Below, in pieces: positions 49,036 through 59,625 of a stretch of 64,000 nucleotides of DNA. The stretch's first letter is position 1; every line of letters starts with the position of its first letter. Position numbers and translations under genes: made by a program. Where the stretch lies: NCBI GenBank assembly GCA_037176885.1, contig JAWWNJ010000109.1:434001-498000 (forward strand). Direction: 5' to 3'. The notes beneath the pieces were generated by a model, which saw nothing but the letters and a program-made list of their open reading frames with translations, made no database searches and was not told where the DNA came from. Origin of the DNA: Favolaschia claudopus. Lineage: Eukaryota; Basidiomycota; Agaricomycetes; Agaricales; Mycenaceae.

Positions 49036-51286
49036 TCACGCCGAAGCGATGAAGCTGATGCCAGAAATAGACGGGGCAAACATATATTCACCTCCCCGGG
49101 ACACAACGAAATCTCAAAATGAAATCAGTAACTAGTGCTACATAACGAGAGGCTCTCATACCACGAGGGATCACGACGTCGTGAATAGGGTCCGACTGGT
49201 TGAGGTAGAACACAGCGGGATCGAGGCCGGAAATGTTTTTCGGTCCTCCGCCCACAGTTCCGATAATGGGATCGACGCCGATAGTTCTGGAAAGTGGTTG
49301 AGTATGCGAGGGAAAGGGATGAGAATGATGAACTTACGGGTCCACTTTTCCGAAGGGGAAGCTATGCGGCGATGAACATAATCAGACGAATAAGTATGAG
49401 TTGCAAAGGCGGACGCACCCGATTGCATTGATCCAGATGCTTTGCAAGAAAACAAACCCGTTAAAAATGTTGGACTGATACGAGACTGCAAGTAGTGTTC
49501 ATGACGCTGCTTTGTGGGAATAATAAATATATTGGTGCTTACCGAAAGCAAGACCACGGTCGACACTGGTTGTGCTAGACGACGCCTCTCCTGGAGTTAC
49601 TGCGTTGATTCTTAGCAGCTGGTCGTGAAAATCCACTATCCATACGCACCTTCAGGCCCGTAAGGAATCGAGCTACGAATAATGAAATGCGAATTCTCTG
49701 CGATAGGATCGAGATCTCCACGCGGGTGAACCTTGCGGATATGTGCGCCAAAGGGGCAATTCGTTTGGTTGAAGTGGTTTTCAGTGCCAGGCTCGGGGTT
49801 TGATTCAACGCGATATGTGAAATTGTTGTTTCTGAACTTGTCGTTTGCGAGGTCAGGATCATCATGAGTTGGGCTCAAAAAGATCGGTGCTCCCTGGTAA
49901 AAATGGATGATTATTTTGTCGCAACCTGGGGCAAAAGAATTCAACCCACACTCTTCCACCGACCAACCATCCGCGCGCCCAGAAGCTCTGACCCTTGCTC
50001 CGGAGTCAGAGTATCGACATCGAGCGGGTTGTCTGTCAAGAATTTGTTGAACTCCGGCACGAGCTGCTGAAGTTGGCGGAACACGAGGAAACTGCAGTAA
50101 ATTCAACATAGAGTTCAAATTTCGGAAATGGACGTACGATCCGTCTTTTGCCCAAGAAGTGCGAGCGGGCACTCCCTCCACGGGATCCGAATCCCCTCCC
50201 AGTAAGAAGGTACCTTTTAACCTCATGAATCGCGGCGCATCGCAATTCGCCGAGTTGAGTACTCACCGCCATTGACTGCAAAAAGGAAGGTAATCAGACT
50301 CAGAAGCGGGTTCAACCAGTTGAAAAGTAGCAAGTACCTGGAGTCTGGCCTGGCAACACAGGGCTGGTGAATCGGTTTACAGCAGGCTGAGCAATTCCAT
50401 CCTGTTAATGGTCATTTGCGTGGGTTGAGGTGTCAATGAAGCTGGACATGTATGCTCACCATGAAGCCAAAGTGTTCATGTCCTTCTTGATCGCCGGGAC
50501 GAGAAGCTCCCTGAAGTCGGTGGCTTCAAGAAAAACAGATCAACAACCATTGGGTAAACGATTGAAACGGACTCACTTTTCCGTGATTGAACTTCCTAAA
50601 ATCGATTGAAGGCTCGCCAACTGACTGTTGATGTTGTCGACGGTGTCTGATGCAAGAAGGAATACGCCGTGGATATTGGTACCAGCGAACGCGGGGTCCC
50701 ACAATGAAGGATTATCTCCGATCGTGCCAGTTTCGTTGAACTGCCCGGCCACAAAATCGGGGTCGCCAAGGTCGCTACAGGAGCAATTCAGTAAACTCAA
50801 CAACGCCGAAGGGAGTACGCACTCATTGACTCCAAGAGCAACCAAGCCTGTATGAGAGAAGGCGATATTAACAGCCGTAATAGGCTGGGTAGTATTGGAG
50901 AGAATTTCAGTGGTGGATGTGATCAAAGGGAGGATGCTCGAAGCAAGCTTCGTTTTGAAGGTTGCTGGATCATTGATGTGGAAGAAAAAGAAAAGCTCCT
51001 TCTTCTTATGCATGCCTGCCAATATATCGGCTTGGATGTTGTCAGTGTCCAAAGGGTTGTCCAATGCGGCGACCGCCTGGGCGGTTGGGATGCCTGGTAG
51101 CGCCGGGGGATCTGAAATAGCTCATTTCAGATGAAAGCCTTAGGTTCAAGCTGGCGACTTACTTATGAACATCGAGTTCGTACGCCGGGGCTGTAAGGTG
51201 CGACGACGAGGAACCTCAGGGCGCGAAACCCCAAGCTGTCCGAGGCACAGCAAGGAGAACACAATGAGAGTAGAGGGCTTATGCAT
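49036..51286 (-). CDS. DyP-type heme peroxidase, secreted
   Basis: Exons in transcript order: 51286-51163, 51111-50823, 50774-50577, 50523-50460, 50401-50338, 50275-50267, 50213-50138, 50091-49950, 49893-49650, 49590-49543, 49485-49419, 49361-49338, 49286-49162, 49091-49036; 509 codons plus stop, a normal length for fungal dye-decolourising peroxidases. These enzymes use H2O2 to oxidise dyes and phenolics outside the cell. A leader (MHKPSTLIVFSLLCLGQLG) starts the protein. Family marks are RPGD..GHEHFGFMDG (catalytic Asp about D226), CPFGAHIRK (proximal heme His about H373), HFIIRSSIPYG (distal Arg about R395), VSYQSNIFNGF and IPRGGEYMFAPS near the end. Exon 6 is only 9 nt: reading through its downstream intron hits a stop, so it must be spliced. 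All active-site residues are present, so the gene looks functional. Confidence 0.93.
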
Positions 51287-52482
51287 CACGAGTCGAGAGC
51301 GAAGGACGATGCTGAGGTTAAACTGGGATCGCAGGAGGCTTTTATACGTCGAAAACTGAATGAATCAGCTCATTTGCGTGCCTTACTGTACGAACGGAGC
51401 TTTGGATAAGGCGAAACGCATAACCGTAAGCTGTTTTTGCATGAGAGAGAGATACCATTATGAACTTGCATCTCCGGATTCGGACAGCAGTACGAGAATG
51501 AGGTACAATCAGCGGGAATGAGGTCTAGCTTTCATTGTTACCTAGATTTTCCTCACGTCGAATATCAGCTTGGTTCACTGGTACCAGTTGAGCTGAACGA
51601 TCATGCCCATACTTTGTTTTGTTCCGAGGGAGTTGGATCTAGGAGACTGAGTGTAGAGGGTTGGCGCAGATACCCAAATTCGTGAGATTGTTTGAACTAC
51701 TTACTTACCTGAGTCTCCTCGTGGCGGCATCGGATCGTTTCATCTTATACATACTTCTGTTCACATAGCCAGAAAATCATCCATGAAACCCTATCTCATA
51801 GAGTTGGTAAGCAGTGGCCTACCAAGAAAGTGCCAATGGCGGGAAGAAGAATGATAGAACATATCAGGCCAAGCCGAGCTGGTCGTATCCAGACGCTCGT
51901 TGAACGTTTGCAGCATGCTCGAAGACTACGGAGGCTGAGTTGACAAGATCGCCGTTGGCCGGGTGAGAAGCCTGCCAGTGTAGAAGAAAGAGCCGTCGTC
52001 AAAGTACATTCAATGATTCATGGAGAAACAAGAACGGTCTATCACAGCCAGACGGTAGTCCATCCACAGATCGCCGTTGCAGAATGAATGTATACCTCAG
52101 CCCGAACGGCGGAGAAACCTCGGAGGCCTCTGATTTACCCTTCTCTTTCGCCTCTGTATGGAGCTTGCCAATATTTAGCTCAGGGACTTCAATACGTGCA
52201 CTGCAGTACAACAGATCGGCCGTGGTCGGTGTCGCGGCCAAGTCAAGCCTCCCAAGCTACCTCCGATAAACCACGCTTGCGAGTGAAGAAAACGGGGGTG
52301 AGGCCGAGACAATCGTGAGAGGGCGGCCTGAGCTTGCACCTGCTTGCACTGAACATATCTGCTCAGAACATTCATTCAGTCGCACTGTATTCTTCGCGCT
52401 CACCGCGGCTTTCAACGGCGTCACCGCACAAGAAGGTGTTATTTCAAGATACAGTAAGCACACACACACAAGTCGTCATGAT
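51287..52482. other. Intergenic region between DyP and BCS1-like genes
   Basis: 1.2 kb upstream of the DyP start and downstream of the BCS1-like stop. Short frames occur on both strands without recognisable motifs or consistent splice structure; I see no supported gene. A short CA run is at about 52461-52470. Confidence 0.5.
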
Positions 52483-55191
52483 TCAGGAACGCTCCGAGTC
52501 ATCATGGGATGGATTTGCATTGAGCCCATTCACCAATTTCGAGGCGGATGGTAAGGGCGCGGGTGGATCTAGGTCTAGTGCGGACGTACTCGGAGGAGGG
52601 TCAACAGGAGGTGACACGAGGGCGGCTGTCGGCGATGCTTCGAAAGGTGTAGCAGTCGCGACAGCGACCACATCCGTGTCACCATCGTTGACTGGTGGTA
52701 GCGGCGAAATCGGTGGTGGATGCAGCCGGGGAGGAGGGCCACCCATGCCAGGCGGTGGAGGCGGGAATGGGGAATACATTCCATATGGCGGCTGTTGTGC
52801 AAACCGAGCAGCTTCCATCCTCGCGCGCTGAGCGCGCCTGCGCTCTTTACGCTCCTCCTTGAGCTCTGCTTTCTCCTGCCTCTCTGCCCGCTGCTGCCCA
52901 ACCCACACAGACATATCCCTCGCGGCGGCTACAGGCCGTTCCTTGTTCGAAAGCAGATACCCTTGCAGCTCGGCAGGCGAGAACTCGTAATCCCGGACAG
53001 CTGCGGCGAATTGTTGGGAGAGGTCTGCAAGTTGCGAGTCGCTTATTTTTCCCAACGCCGTCGGCGGGGTCCCCTTCACATCCGAAACTCTGCTGCTTGG
53101 TCCGGGTTCGGTCTCTGGGGATACGTCGCGCGTTCCCGGTAGCCCGAGAGAATCACTCTTGGCGAGATCCTCTCCATTTGTGCCTGGATTTGCGGAACCC
53201 CGCGTCTGATCGCTATTGTCGTCATTCTTCTTCAAGTCCCCACTCTCTTTCACTTCAACATCCACGACATCTACCTCCGCTTCAGCCTCTCCATCCTTGA
53301 AGAGCCGCTCATACAGCCCCCTCGCCTGCGCACCGGTCGCAAGCGTGTACCGAATTTTACGATCAATACGGCCCGGTCGCAGTAGGGCAGGGTCCAGTCT
53401 ATCGATGTGGTTTGTCTGCAGACGCGTCAGCAAAGAGGTTAGGATCGACGAAACCTCGATACCCACAGTAGCAAAGAACAGCTTGCCCTCCTCACTTCCA
53501 ATGCCATCGATCATGTTGAGCAGGCCGGAAAGCGTCACGCCACTTCGCCGCACGGGTATACGATCGTTGCGGACGGGCGTGCCAGGATCACTGTCGTCGT
53601 CGTCTTCACGCGACGGCAACGCGCAGTCAATATCCTCGACTAGCACGATGCTGCGTTTTGGGATGGTCGTAGTCGCACGTTGCAGGAAACCGTCGTCAAC
53701 ACTATGGAGATTTGTTGGGGTTTCTGGTGAAAATGAATGAAAACTTACAACGTGGATGCCAGTGAGAAAGAATGGATTTCGAGATTGAGAATGCCCGCCT
53801 GAGCGACCGTTAAAAGGCGTATTCTAAGCGTCGCTGAAACCGCAAACCTACCACAGCGTGTATAGTCGAGCCTGCCAGAATGAGATCAGAAACTGTCGGG
53901 TGATATAAATGTGTCGAGAAGACGGACTTTTGCCTGTGCCTGGTGGGCCATGGAGCAGGTAGCCGCGTCTATGTGGGATCCCAGCTCGCTGATACCAAGA
54001 CTCTGAAGCAAAGAAACGTTTTGCGTCGTCTATCAGGTCATCAAGAGTGCCCTCTAAATGTAAGGCGTATGAGTGAAGTTATTAAATTTCAAGGCACGAC
54101 ACGGACCTGGCAGAATTATCGATTCAAGGGGTCTATGCGGCTTGCGTTTCACGTTCCACAGGAAGCTGGCACCGAAACTGGGCTGTCGACGCGCACGTTC
54201 AGAAGTGGGTTTTGTACACGAGTGTGGAAAGACACATACCGAATCGGCGAGAAATATCGTCACATAAGGCTTGATTTTATCCTGATACCCACGATGCGCC
54301 GCTTCGACGAGTTCAGAGAGCACCGTTATATTGCGTGTAAAGACTCTGAATTCGCAATCAGCACATGAACGCGCAGATGCTTAGCACCTACGTCAAAAAT
54401 ATAGCTGCAGTTTGCTGCGGCTGCCCATTTGTACCCTGGATCTGCGCCCGATAGCGCTGGACTTCTACCCAATAGCCGCGCCAACGAAACAGCTGTGGCG
54501 ACTCATAGGTCGGAACGTAGTCGGCGGAGCCCGTGATGTCTGGGTTGGTAGACATGGCTACACCGTATACGAGCTTTGAGCTCTTGGAGCTGACACGGAA
54601 ATCGCGCGATTGCTGCCAAACGTTGTTCTCCGTCTATATACGTGTTTTCAGCCAAGTGAACGTTGGTTCCAGTCGTTCCCCGGTCTTTCCTTTCGATGCT
54701 CCTGAACGGAGATGCTATTAAGAAAACCGACCGAGATCGGCAGCTACTTGAAGCAATCGCGCCATCATTGCATTCGAAAAAAGAAACGCGACCGGAAACG
54801 ACTGCAAACAATCACTCACCAAGAATAGTGTAATCCATTCGTACGCAGGGTCGCCCATAACAAACTCAGCGCTAGTAGAATATCCTAGAATAGAAAGGAT
54901 GAATCGGCGCTAAGCGAACAAGTTTGGAATAGACGCACGCAGCTTGATCCTCTGAAACAACCACACGAATACTCTCCGGACTGCATCGACCACCGCACCG
55001 GCAGCAAGATATTTGACCCCATCGACAACGTAGTAGTACATCCACGTGTTTTGCAGACGCGGAATGTTGACGAGCTGCATAGATCCAGGAATGCCTTTGA
55101 TATCATCCCATAAAGTTCGAGGCTGGGATCGTTGAGGTACTGGGAGAGGACTGAGGAGGTCGAGCGACCGGCCGCTCGCAATCGTGTTCAT
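52483..55191 (-). CDS. BCS1-like AAA ATPase (mitochondrial chaperone family)
   Basis: Exons in transcript order: 55191-54939, 54884-54820, 54633-54392, 54345-54240, 54182-54107, 54053-53928, 53871-53852, 53798-53749, 53701-53467, 53415-52483; 701 codons plus stop. The N-terminal part has a hydrophobic segment (about residues 55-78), then the BCS1_N domain ([48 protein letters not shown]). The AAA domain follows with Walker [10 protein letters not shown] (283-291), Walker [10 protein letters not shown] (330-338), GLLNMIDG and [17 protein letters not shown]. Family members translocate folded proteins, such as the Rieske subunit, across the inner membrane. The protein is longer than yeast Bcs1: an acidic low-complexity insert (DDDNSDQ region) follows the AAA core, and the tail has a charged coiled-coil-like segment and Pro-rich repeats. 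Filamentous basidiomycetes often carry several diverged BCS1-like genes, so this need not be the canonical one. Confidence 0.9.
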
Positions 55192-55696
55192 GGCGGATAC
55201 TGTTAAGTGACACTTCGATCAAACGCATGCGCACTATTTGTATCTCAAGACGTTCAGGCGCCCGCGGTGGTCAATGACTCGTCCATATCGATGGCAGTGG
55301 AAGTGGGCGTCTGTTAACGTCTGTGCAATGGGCAGCACCCGGTGTTTGACGAATCACCGAATGTTGTACAGCCCGACACCCGAGTGCGCAATGTGGTTAC
55401 AGTGCAGTCTCATAGTTGCACAGCGAGCCTCAAGCGAGTCGCAGTATGGCCGTTGAAATTTATGTGAACAGGGCAAAAACGGGCGGCGAGAACGTCGTTA
55501 ACGGTGAGTGGAGCAATCGGCAATCACAGACCCCATCAAACTGGGTTAGCCTATTTACTGCCCATTTCCCAAAAGCCTTTTTGCACTGGATGCTATTAGA
55601 CTGTGCCACCTGGACCAACAACCCCAATATGCATGCCCATTGCCAGTGTTCACAACAGCAACCCAACCCCCGAGTTCTGCCACATCCTATGTACCT
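55192..55696. other. Intergenic region
   Basis: 505 bp between the BCS1-like start and the next minus-strand stop. I see nothing supported besides presumed promoter and 3' sequence. Confidence 0.5.
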
Positions 55697-56708
55697 CTAC
55701 CCTGCTTGTTCTGCTTCTTCTTGGGCCCGGATTAACCACTCTCGCTTGATGAAAGCACGCAGGATTGTTGCTCGAACCCTGTAACTCTCGATCCCAGTGG
55801 CACGCGATTCGTCTGGTTCGGATTCAGCCTCTGACTCAGAGCCTCCCTCCGACTCGGAGTCTGAGTCCCGTTCGCGAGGTATCGCGCGTGGGTCCACTTT
55901 CTTCACGGATATTGCCTGGTGGTACCCATTTGAGAGAGCATAACACTTGTAATCATTCTTGCACTAACCTCCAGACGAACCTCTACTCCACAGTCATTCG
56001 CGGAATTCCAATAAATTGTGGTTCTGCTTCCCAAAGATTTTCTAGCCTCTTGTTTTTTCAACAGCGCATCAACCCAGTCGCCGGTCCACCCCAGCCCTAT
56101 GTAAGACTCTGGGTGCTTACTGCTGTCACCTTGGTCAGGCTCCATATCATCGGAATCTTGACCGGGCATATCTGGTTGGAGCGAAATACAATTTCGGAAT
56201 CTCTCTGGATGGATTCCATGCTCATCATTCCAATCTTCGTTACAAAAATGGAACGGAGGTCCAGTTAACTGTCGCGGTTCGTCAAGCTGATCGAAAATTT
56301 CAACGTTATCTTTGGCGTTACTGAAGTGAAATGAATGGTATTGCTCACCCCTTCCGGACTCTCCGTGAAGCATTCTGGCCAACAATTGACCACTGTTGCT
56401 GGGAAAATGCGAACTAAAGGGGACATGTTCTCCCCAAACACATGGATGAGACTCATGAATTCGTCTGGCCGTAAGCCGACGCAAACATAGCGGCTATATA
56501 CGAATATTGGGAGAGTGTTTCCACCGCCACGTTCAGGAATATATTCGATCGTTCCCAATTTCGGGTCAATCTTGCCCTTGCTGAGAAGTATGTCCACAGC
56601 CTGGACGTAGGCGCCAATGTGCTCGGGGAAGTCGGGGGCTTCGAAAGTACTTGGCTCGCCCTCCCACTTTAGCGCCGATAAACGCAAGAGACGGGGGAAA
56701 CTGTCCAT
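55697..56708 (-). CDS. Unrecognised protein, paralogue 1 of an adjacent pair
   Basis: Exons in transcript order: 56708-56349, 56268-55969, 55915-55697; 292 codons plus stop. I do not recognise the family. Shared with the neighbour at 56997-57989 are a start with a LSALxWxG pattern, DFPEHIG, FGENMSPLVRI, GPPFHFCNEDW, DMEP, a GLGW-x-G-x-WV segment, and a C-terminal RVRATILRAFIKREWLIRA. No signal peptide or membrane segment is seen, so a cytosolic or nuclear place is likely. An acidic Ser/Glu-rich stretch lies before the C-terminal motif. The start at 56708 is chosen over 56756 because it aligns with the start of the paralogue. Intron positions match in both genes. Confidence 0.75.
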
Positions 56709-56996
56709 AGTGTCGTGGAATGGGAAGAGTTCACACCGTTTTCCGAGACCCCCCAATTATATATATGAAGTGGGGATATACAGTGGATACTCTCCTGATT
56801 GGATCCCTTTATTGATTCCGAACTTCCGATTCGGGAACATTCTGGATCTATTCAAGTATTCACTTTCAACTTGAAAATGAAGTTTCGCTGTTTCGGGAAG
56901 TAGTACGAACCCATATAAGGTTCACAGAAGGAGGAATTTCGGACGCTTACGTTGTCCCGGAACGTGGCCTAAGATCATGACTAGTACTTAAACAAA

Positions 56997-57989
56997 TTAC
57001 ATCGACTCGACATCGTCCTCGTCCTCTACTTCGCTTCCATCAGTAACCTCTTCTTCTTGACTCTCGGCTTCTTGTCTTGCGCGTATGAGCCACGGACTCC
57101 TGACAAACGCACGTAATATGGTAGCCCGAACTTTGTAACTCTTGATCCCACGCGAATCGAGCGGCTCCGAGTCTTCTGCTAGCTCTTCATCAATGCAAGG
57201 GTCCACCTCTGTCACAGACACAGCCTTGCCGAATTCCGTCAGAATTCATCGTCCGACGCAATGAATTTCGTGGCTCACTTTCAGATGCACTTCTATCGCC
57301 CACCCTCGCGCCCCGTCCCATATAATATCCGTTCGACTCCCCAATCGTTGTTGGCTGTCTTTTCTTTTCAGCAACTTAGTGACCCAGTTCCCATGCCATC
57401 CCAGCCCGACAGACGAGTCCTCTTCATGCCCACTATCGCCACTGGGCTCCATATCGTCCAACGATTGATTTGGCATGTCAGGAGCTACTACGACACTCTT
57501 GTCCTTGAAGGAGTATTCTGGATTTATTCCAGTGTAGTATTCATCACCCCAGTCTTCGTCGAAAAACAGAAACGGCGGGCCGGCTAGACTGTGTGTAGGG
57601 CGCGTTATTAGAGGCGGTTGATCAATGTTCAGAGATACATACGTCCTAAGATTGTCCGTAGGTTTGAAGCATTCTGGCCAAGGGTTACAGTTGGGCAGGC
57701 AGATACGGACTAAAGGTGACATGTTGTCCCCAAACACGGCTCCATGGTACGTAACTTCAGAGCATTTTGTGCCAACATAGACATGGCGGCTGTAGTCGAA
57801 GATTTGAGGAGTCGTTGGAGTGTATTCGATGGCTCCCAGTTCTTCGTTCATACGGACTTTGTAGAGCAGAGTAGACGCAACTTCTGTGTAGGTACCGATG
57901 TGTTCCGGTAAGTCCCCGCGGCACCAAATTTTGGGCTTTCCGTCCCAGATCAGGGCCGACAAAAGGACCTGTGGAGGTCCGTCGTCCAT
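56997..57989 (-). CDS. Unrecognised protein, paralogue 2 of an adjacent pair
   Basis: Exons in transcript order: 57989-57643, 57588-57279, 57224-56997; 294 codons plus stop. It is similar to the product of 55697-56708 along its whole length: LSALIWDGKP, DLPEHIGTY, FGDNMSPLVRI, GPPFLFFDEDW, DMEP, GLGWHGNWV and C-terminal KVRATILRAFVRSPWLIRA followed by an acidic tail. Same exon structure and only 288 bp between the two genes, so they arose by tandem duplication; sequence divergence is high, so the duplication is old. Function unknown. Confidence 0.75.
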
Positions 57990-58457
57990 GGTGGTAGTAC
58001 TTGGGGATTAAGGGGTGGTGAACACTGAAACCAAATTCGATCATGTAATTGAAGGGATGGACATTTGCGCCAAGTCGATTGGAGGGGCAAAATCTTCTGC
58101 GTCATTTTTTGAGGTAGCCGTAGATTCAACTCTTCAAATGGCCAAGAATCTTCCTGCGACAAACTTGAAGAGGGGAAAACGTCGGGACTCGGGAAAACGA
58201 AAAGAGCAAGAAAAGAGAATGGGCATTGGACGCCGAGCAACAATTTGCAACACATAACGTAATCGAGAGGCCCACCTAGCCCCATCATCTCTCGCAAAAA
58301 TACAATTTTTGAATGGCATTTTCTGGTAATGTACAGGTATGTGCGATGCAAAGCGAATAAATAAACTAATAAATCGAGTAAGTAATAATGCAACGAGCGA
58401 AGATTCAATCAAGTATGTGGCGAGAATTCGAAAAGCAAATGAACGTGGTGTGGCGTG
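57990..58457. other. Intergenic region
   Basis: 468 bp upstream of the paralogue pair and downstream of the membrane-protein gene. I see no supported gene; the frames here overlap without motifs. Confidence 0.5.
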
Positions 58458-59625
58458 CTAGTACGCAGGCAAAGCCTCGTCCTGCTCAGCGTACTCAGAC
58501 ATCCGGTCGACGCGATCGTATCCCGCTCGTATTAACCGAGCAGCACGCGACTCGGCCTCCTTTGCCAGTGCAGCAGGGCTCATCGGGGGCTCCGGCGTTA
58601 CGGGCGGCGCAAGCGAAGACCCGGGTTGCCCGAGGCTTTGTTGTTGCTCCGAGTACGCTGACCTCCGGTCCAGCTCCTCGTAGCCGAGTCGTATTTCTCG
58701 GGCGGCACGCGATTCGGCTTCCCTGGGCGCGGGCGACACGGGGGGCGACAAACGCACAGAGGCGGAGGCAGAGGAAGATGCTGGCCAGCGAGCCCCTGGT
58801 GTGGGGGTGCTAGCTGCCGAGAGGAAGGGATTCGAGTATGCCGAGTCGCGACGTTCAAGGTCAAGGAAGGACTCGTTTGAGGAGACGATCGAGGCTCTCC
58901 GGGAGGAAGAACCATCAGGCAGGAAGCTGGATCCAGAGGTAGATGGTGTAGGAGAATGCACCGAGCGTAATGGAGAGCGTGCAGAGTCGATGACCCGCGG
59001 AGTACCAGGGGCATTCCAGGTAGAAGTTGTAGCAGCCGTAGGAGGAGGGGGGAGGAGGTCGGAAGAGCTCCCAGGAACGGAGCCTGGGTGCATGTAGGGG
59101 GGATTTTGGAAGGGCGATGTCGAACGATCCAGAGGATGCAAAATAGGTTCGTTGAGAGAGAGAGACGCGACAGAAGAGGAGCGACTCGAAGCAGCATCAT
59201 CGGCAATTAGGGCGGGCGTGAAAGGCGCGCGTGGATCAGCGAATTCCCAGGCACCGTCAGGGCGGCGCGTGGCGATGCGCATATTCGTGCCAGGGGTATG
59301 GACTAATGCGAAATGAGAAACACGATGAGGGGAGGGGTAAATGATACTGACCAAAACGCGGACTGCCCTTTCCATCACTAATCATGAGAGCCGATGGGTG
59401 CGCGCGGGAAACAGTTTCGCCTGCTTGAACTTCCCGTCCTTTCCGAACTCCAGCAGCAGTACTGGACTGTTTCTTATTCGAGCGGCGGCGGAAATGGAAT
59501 GCGACAAGCATGGCGGCCAGGAGTAAGACGATTGCAACAATGGTTATGACGATCGGTAGAGCGGAAGAATGGGATGCCGACGAGGAAGAAGGAGTCGAAG
59601 TGGGGGAAGGTTGAACGCTAGGCAT
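58458..59625 (-). CDS. Single-pass membrane protein with duplicated C-terminal motif
   Basis: Exons in transcript order: 59625-59352, 59302-58458; 372 codons plus stop. A short Ser/Thr-rich N-terminus (about 20 residues) precedes one hydrophobic segment (residues about 22-44, IVITIVAIVLLLAAMLVAF), then a basic FRRRSNKK stop-transfer. The long remainder is Ser/Pro-rich and probably cytosolic. Near the end a motif occurs twice: EAESRAAREIRLGYEELDRR and EAESRAARLIRAGYDRVDRM, each followed by SxYxEQ. The design resembles fungal sensor-like single-pass proteins of the plasma membrane, but I recognise no named domain. A further 5' exon with signal peptide is possible. Confidence 0.75.

Noticed and set aside
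49864..50070. Plus-strand frames across the DyP gene
   Set aside because: They are shadows of the minus-strand exons, which carry the complete DyP motif set.
52334..53740. Long plus-strand frames opposite the BCS1-like gene
   Set aside because: Antisense of the Pro-rich tail and AAA core; low-complexity products without motifs.
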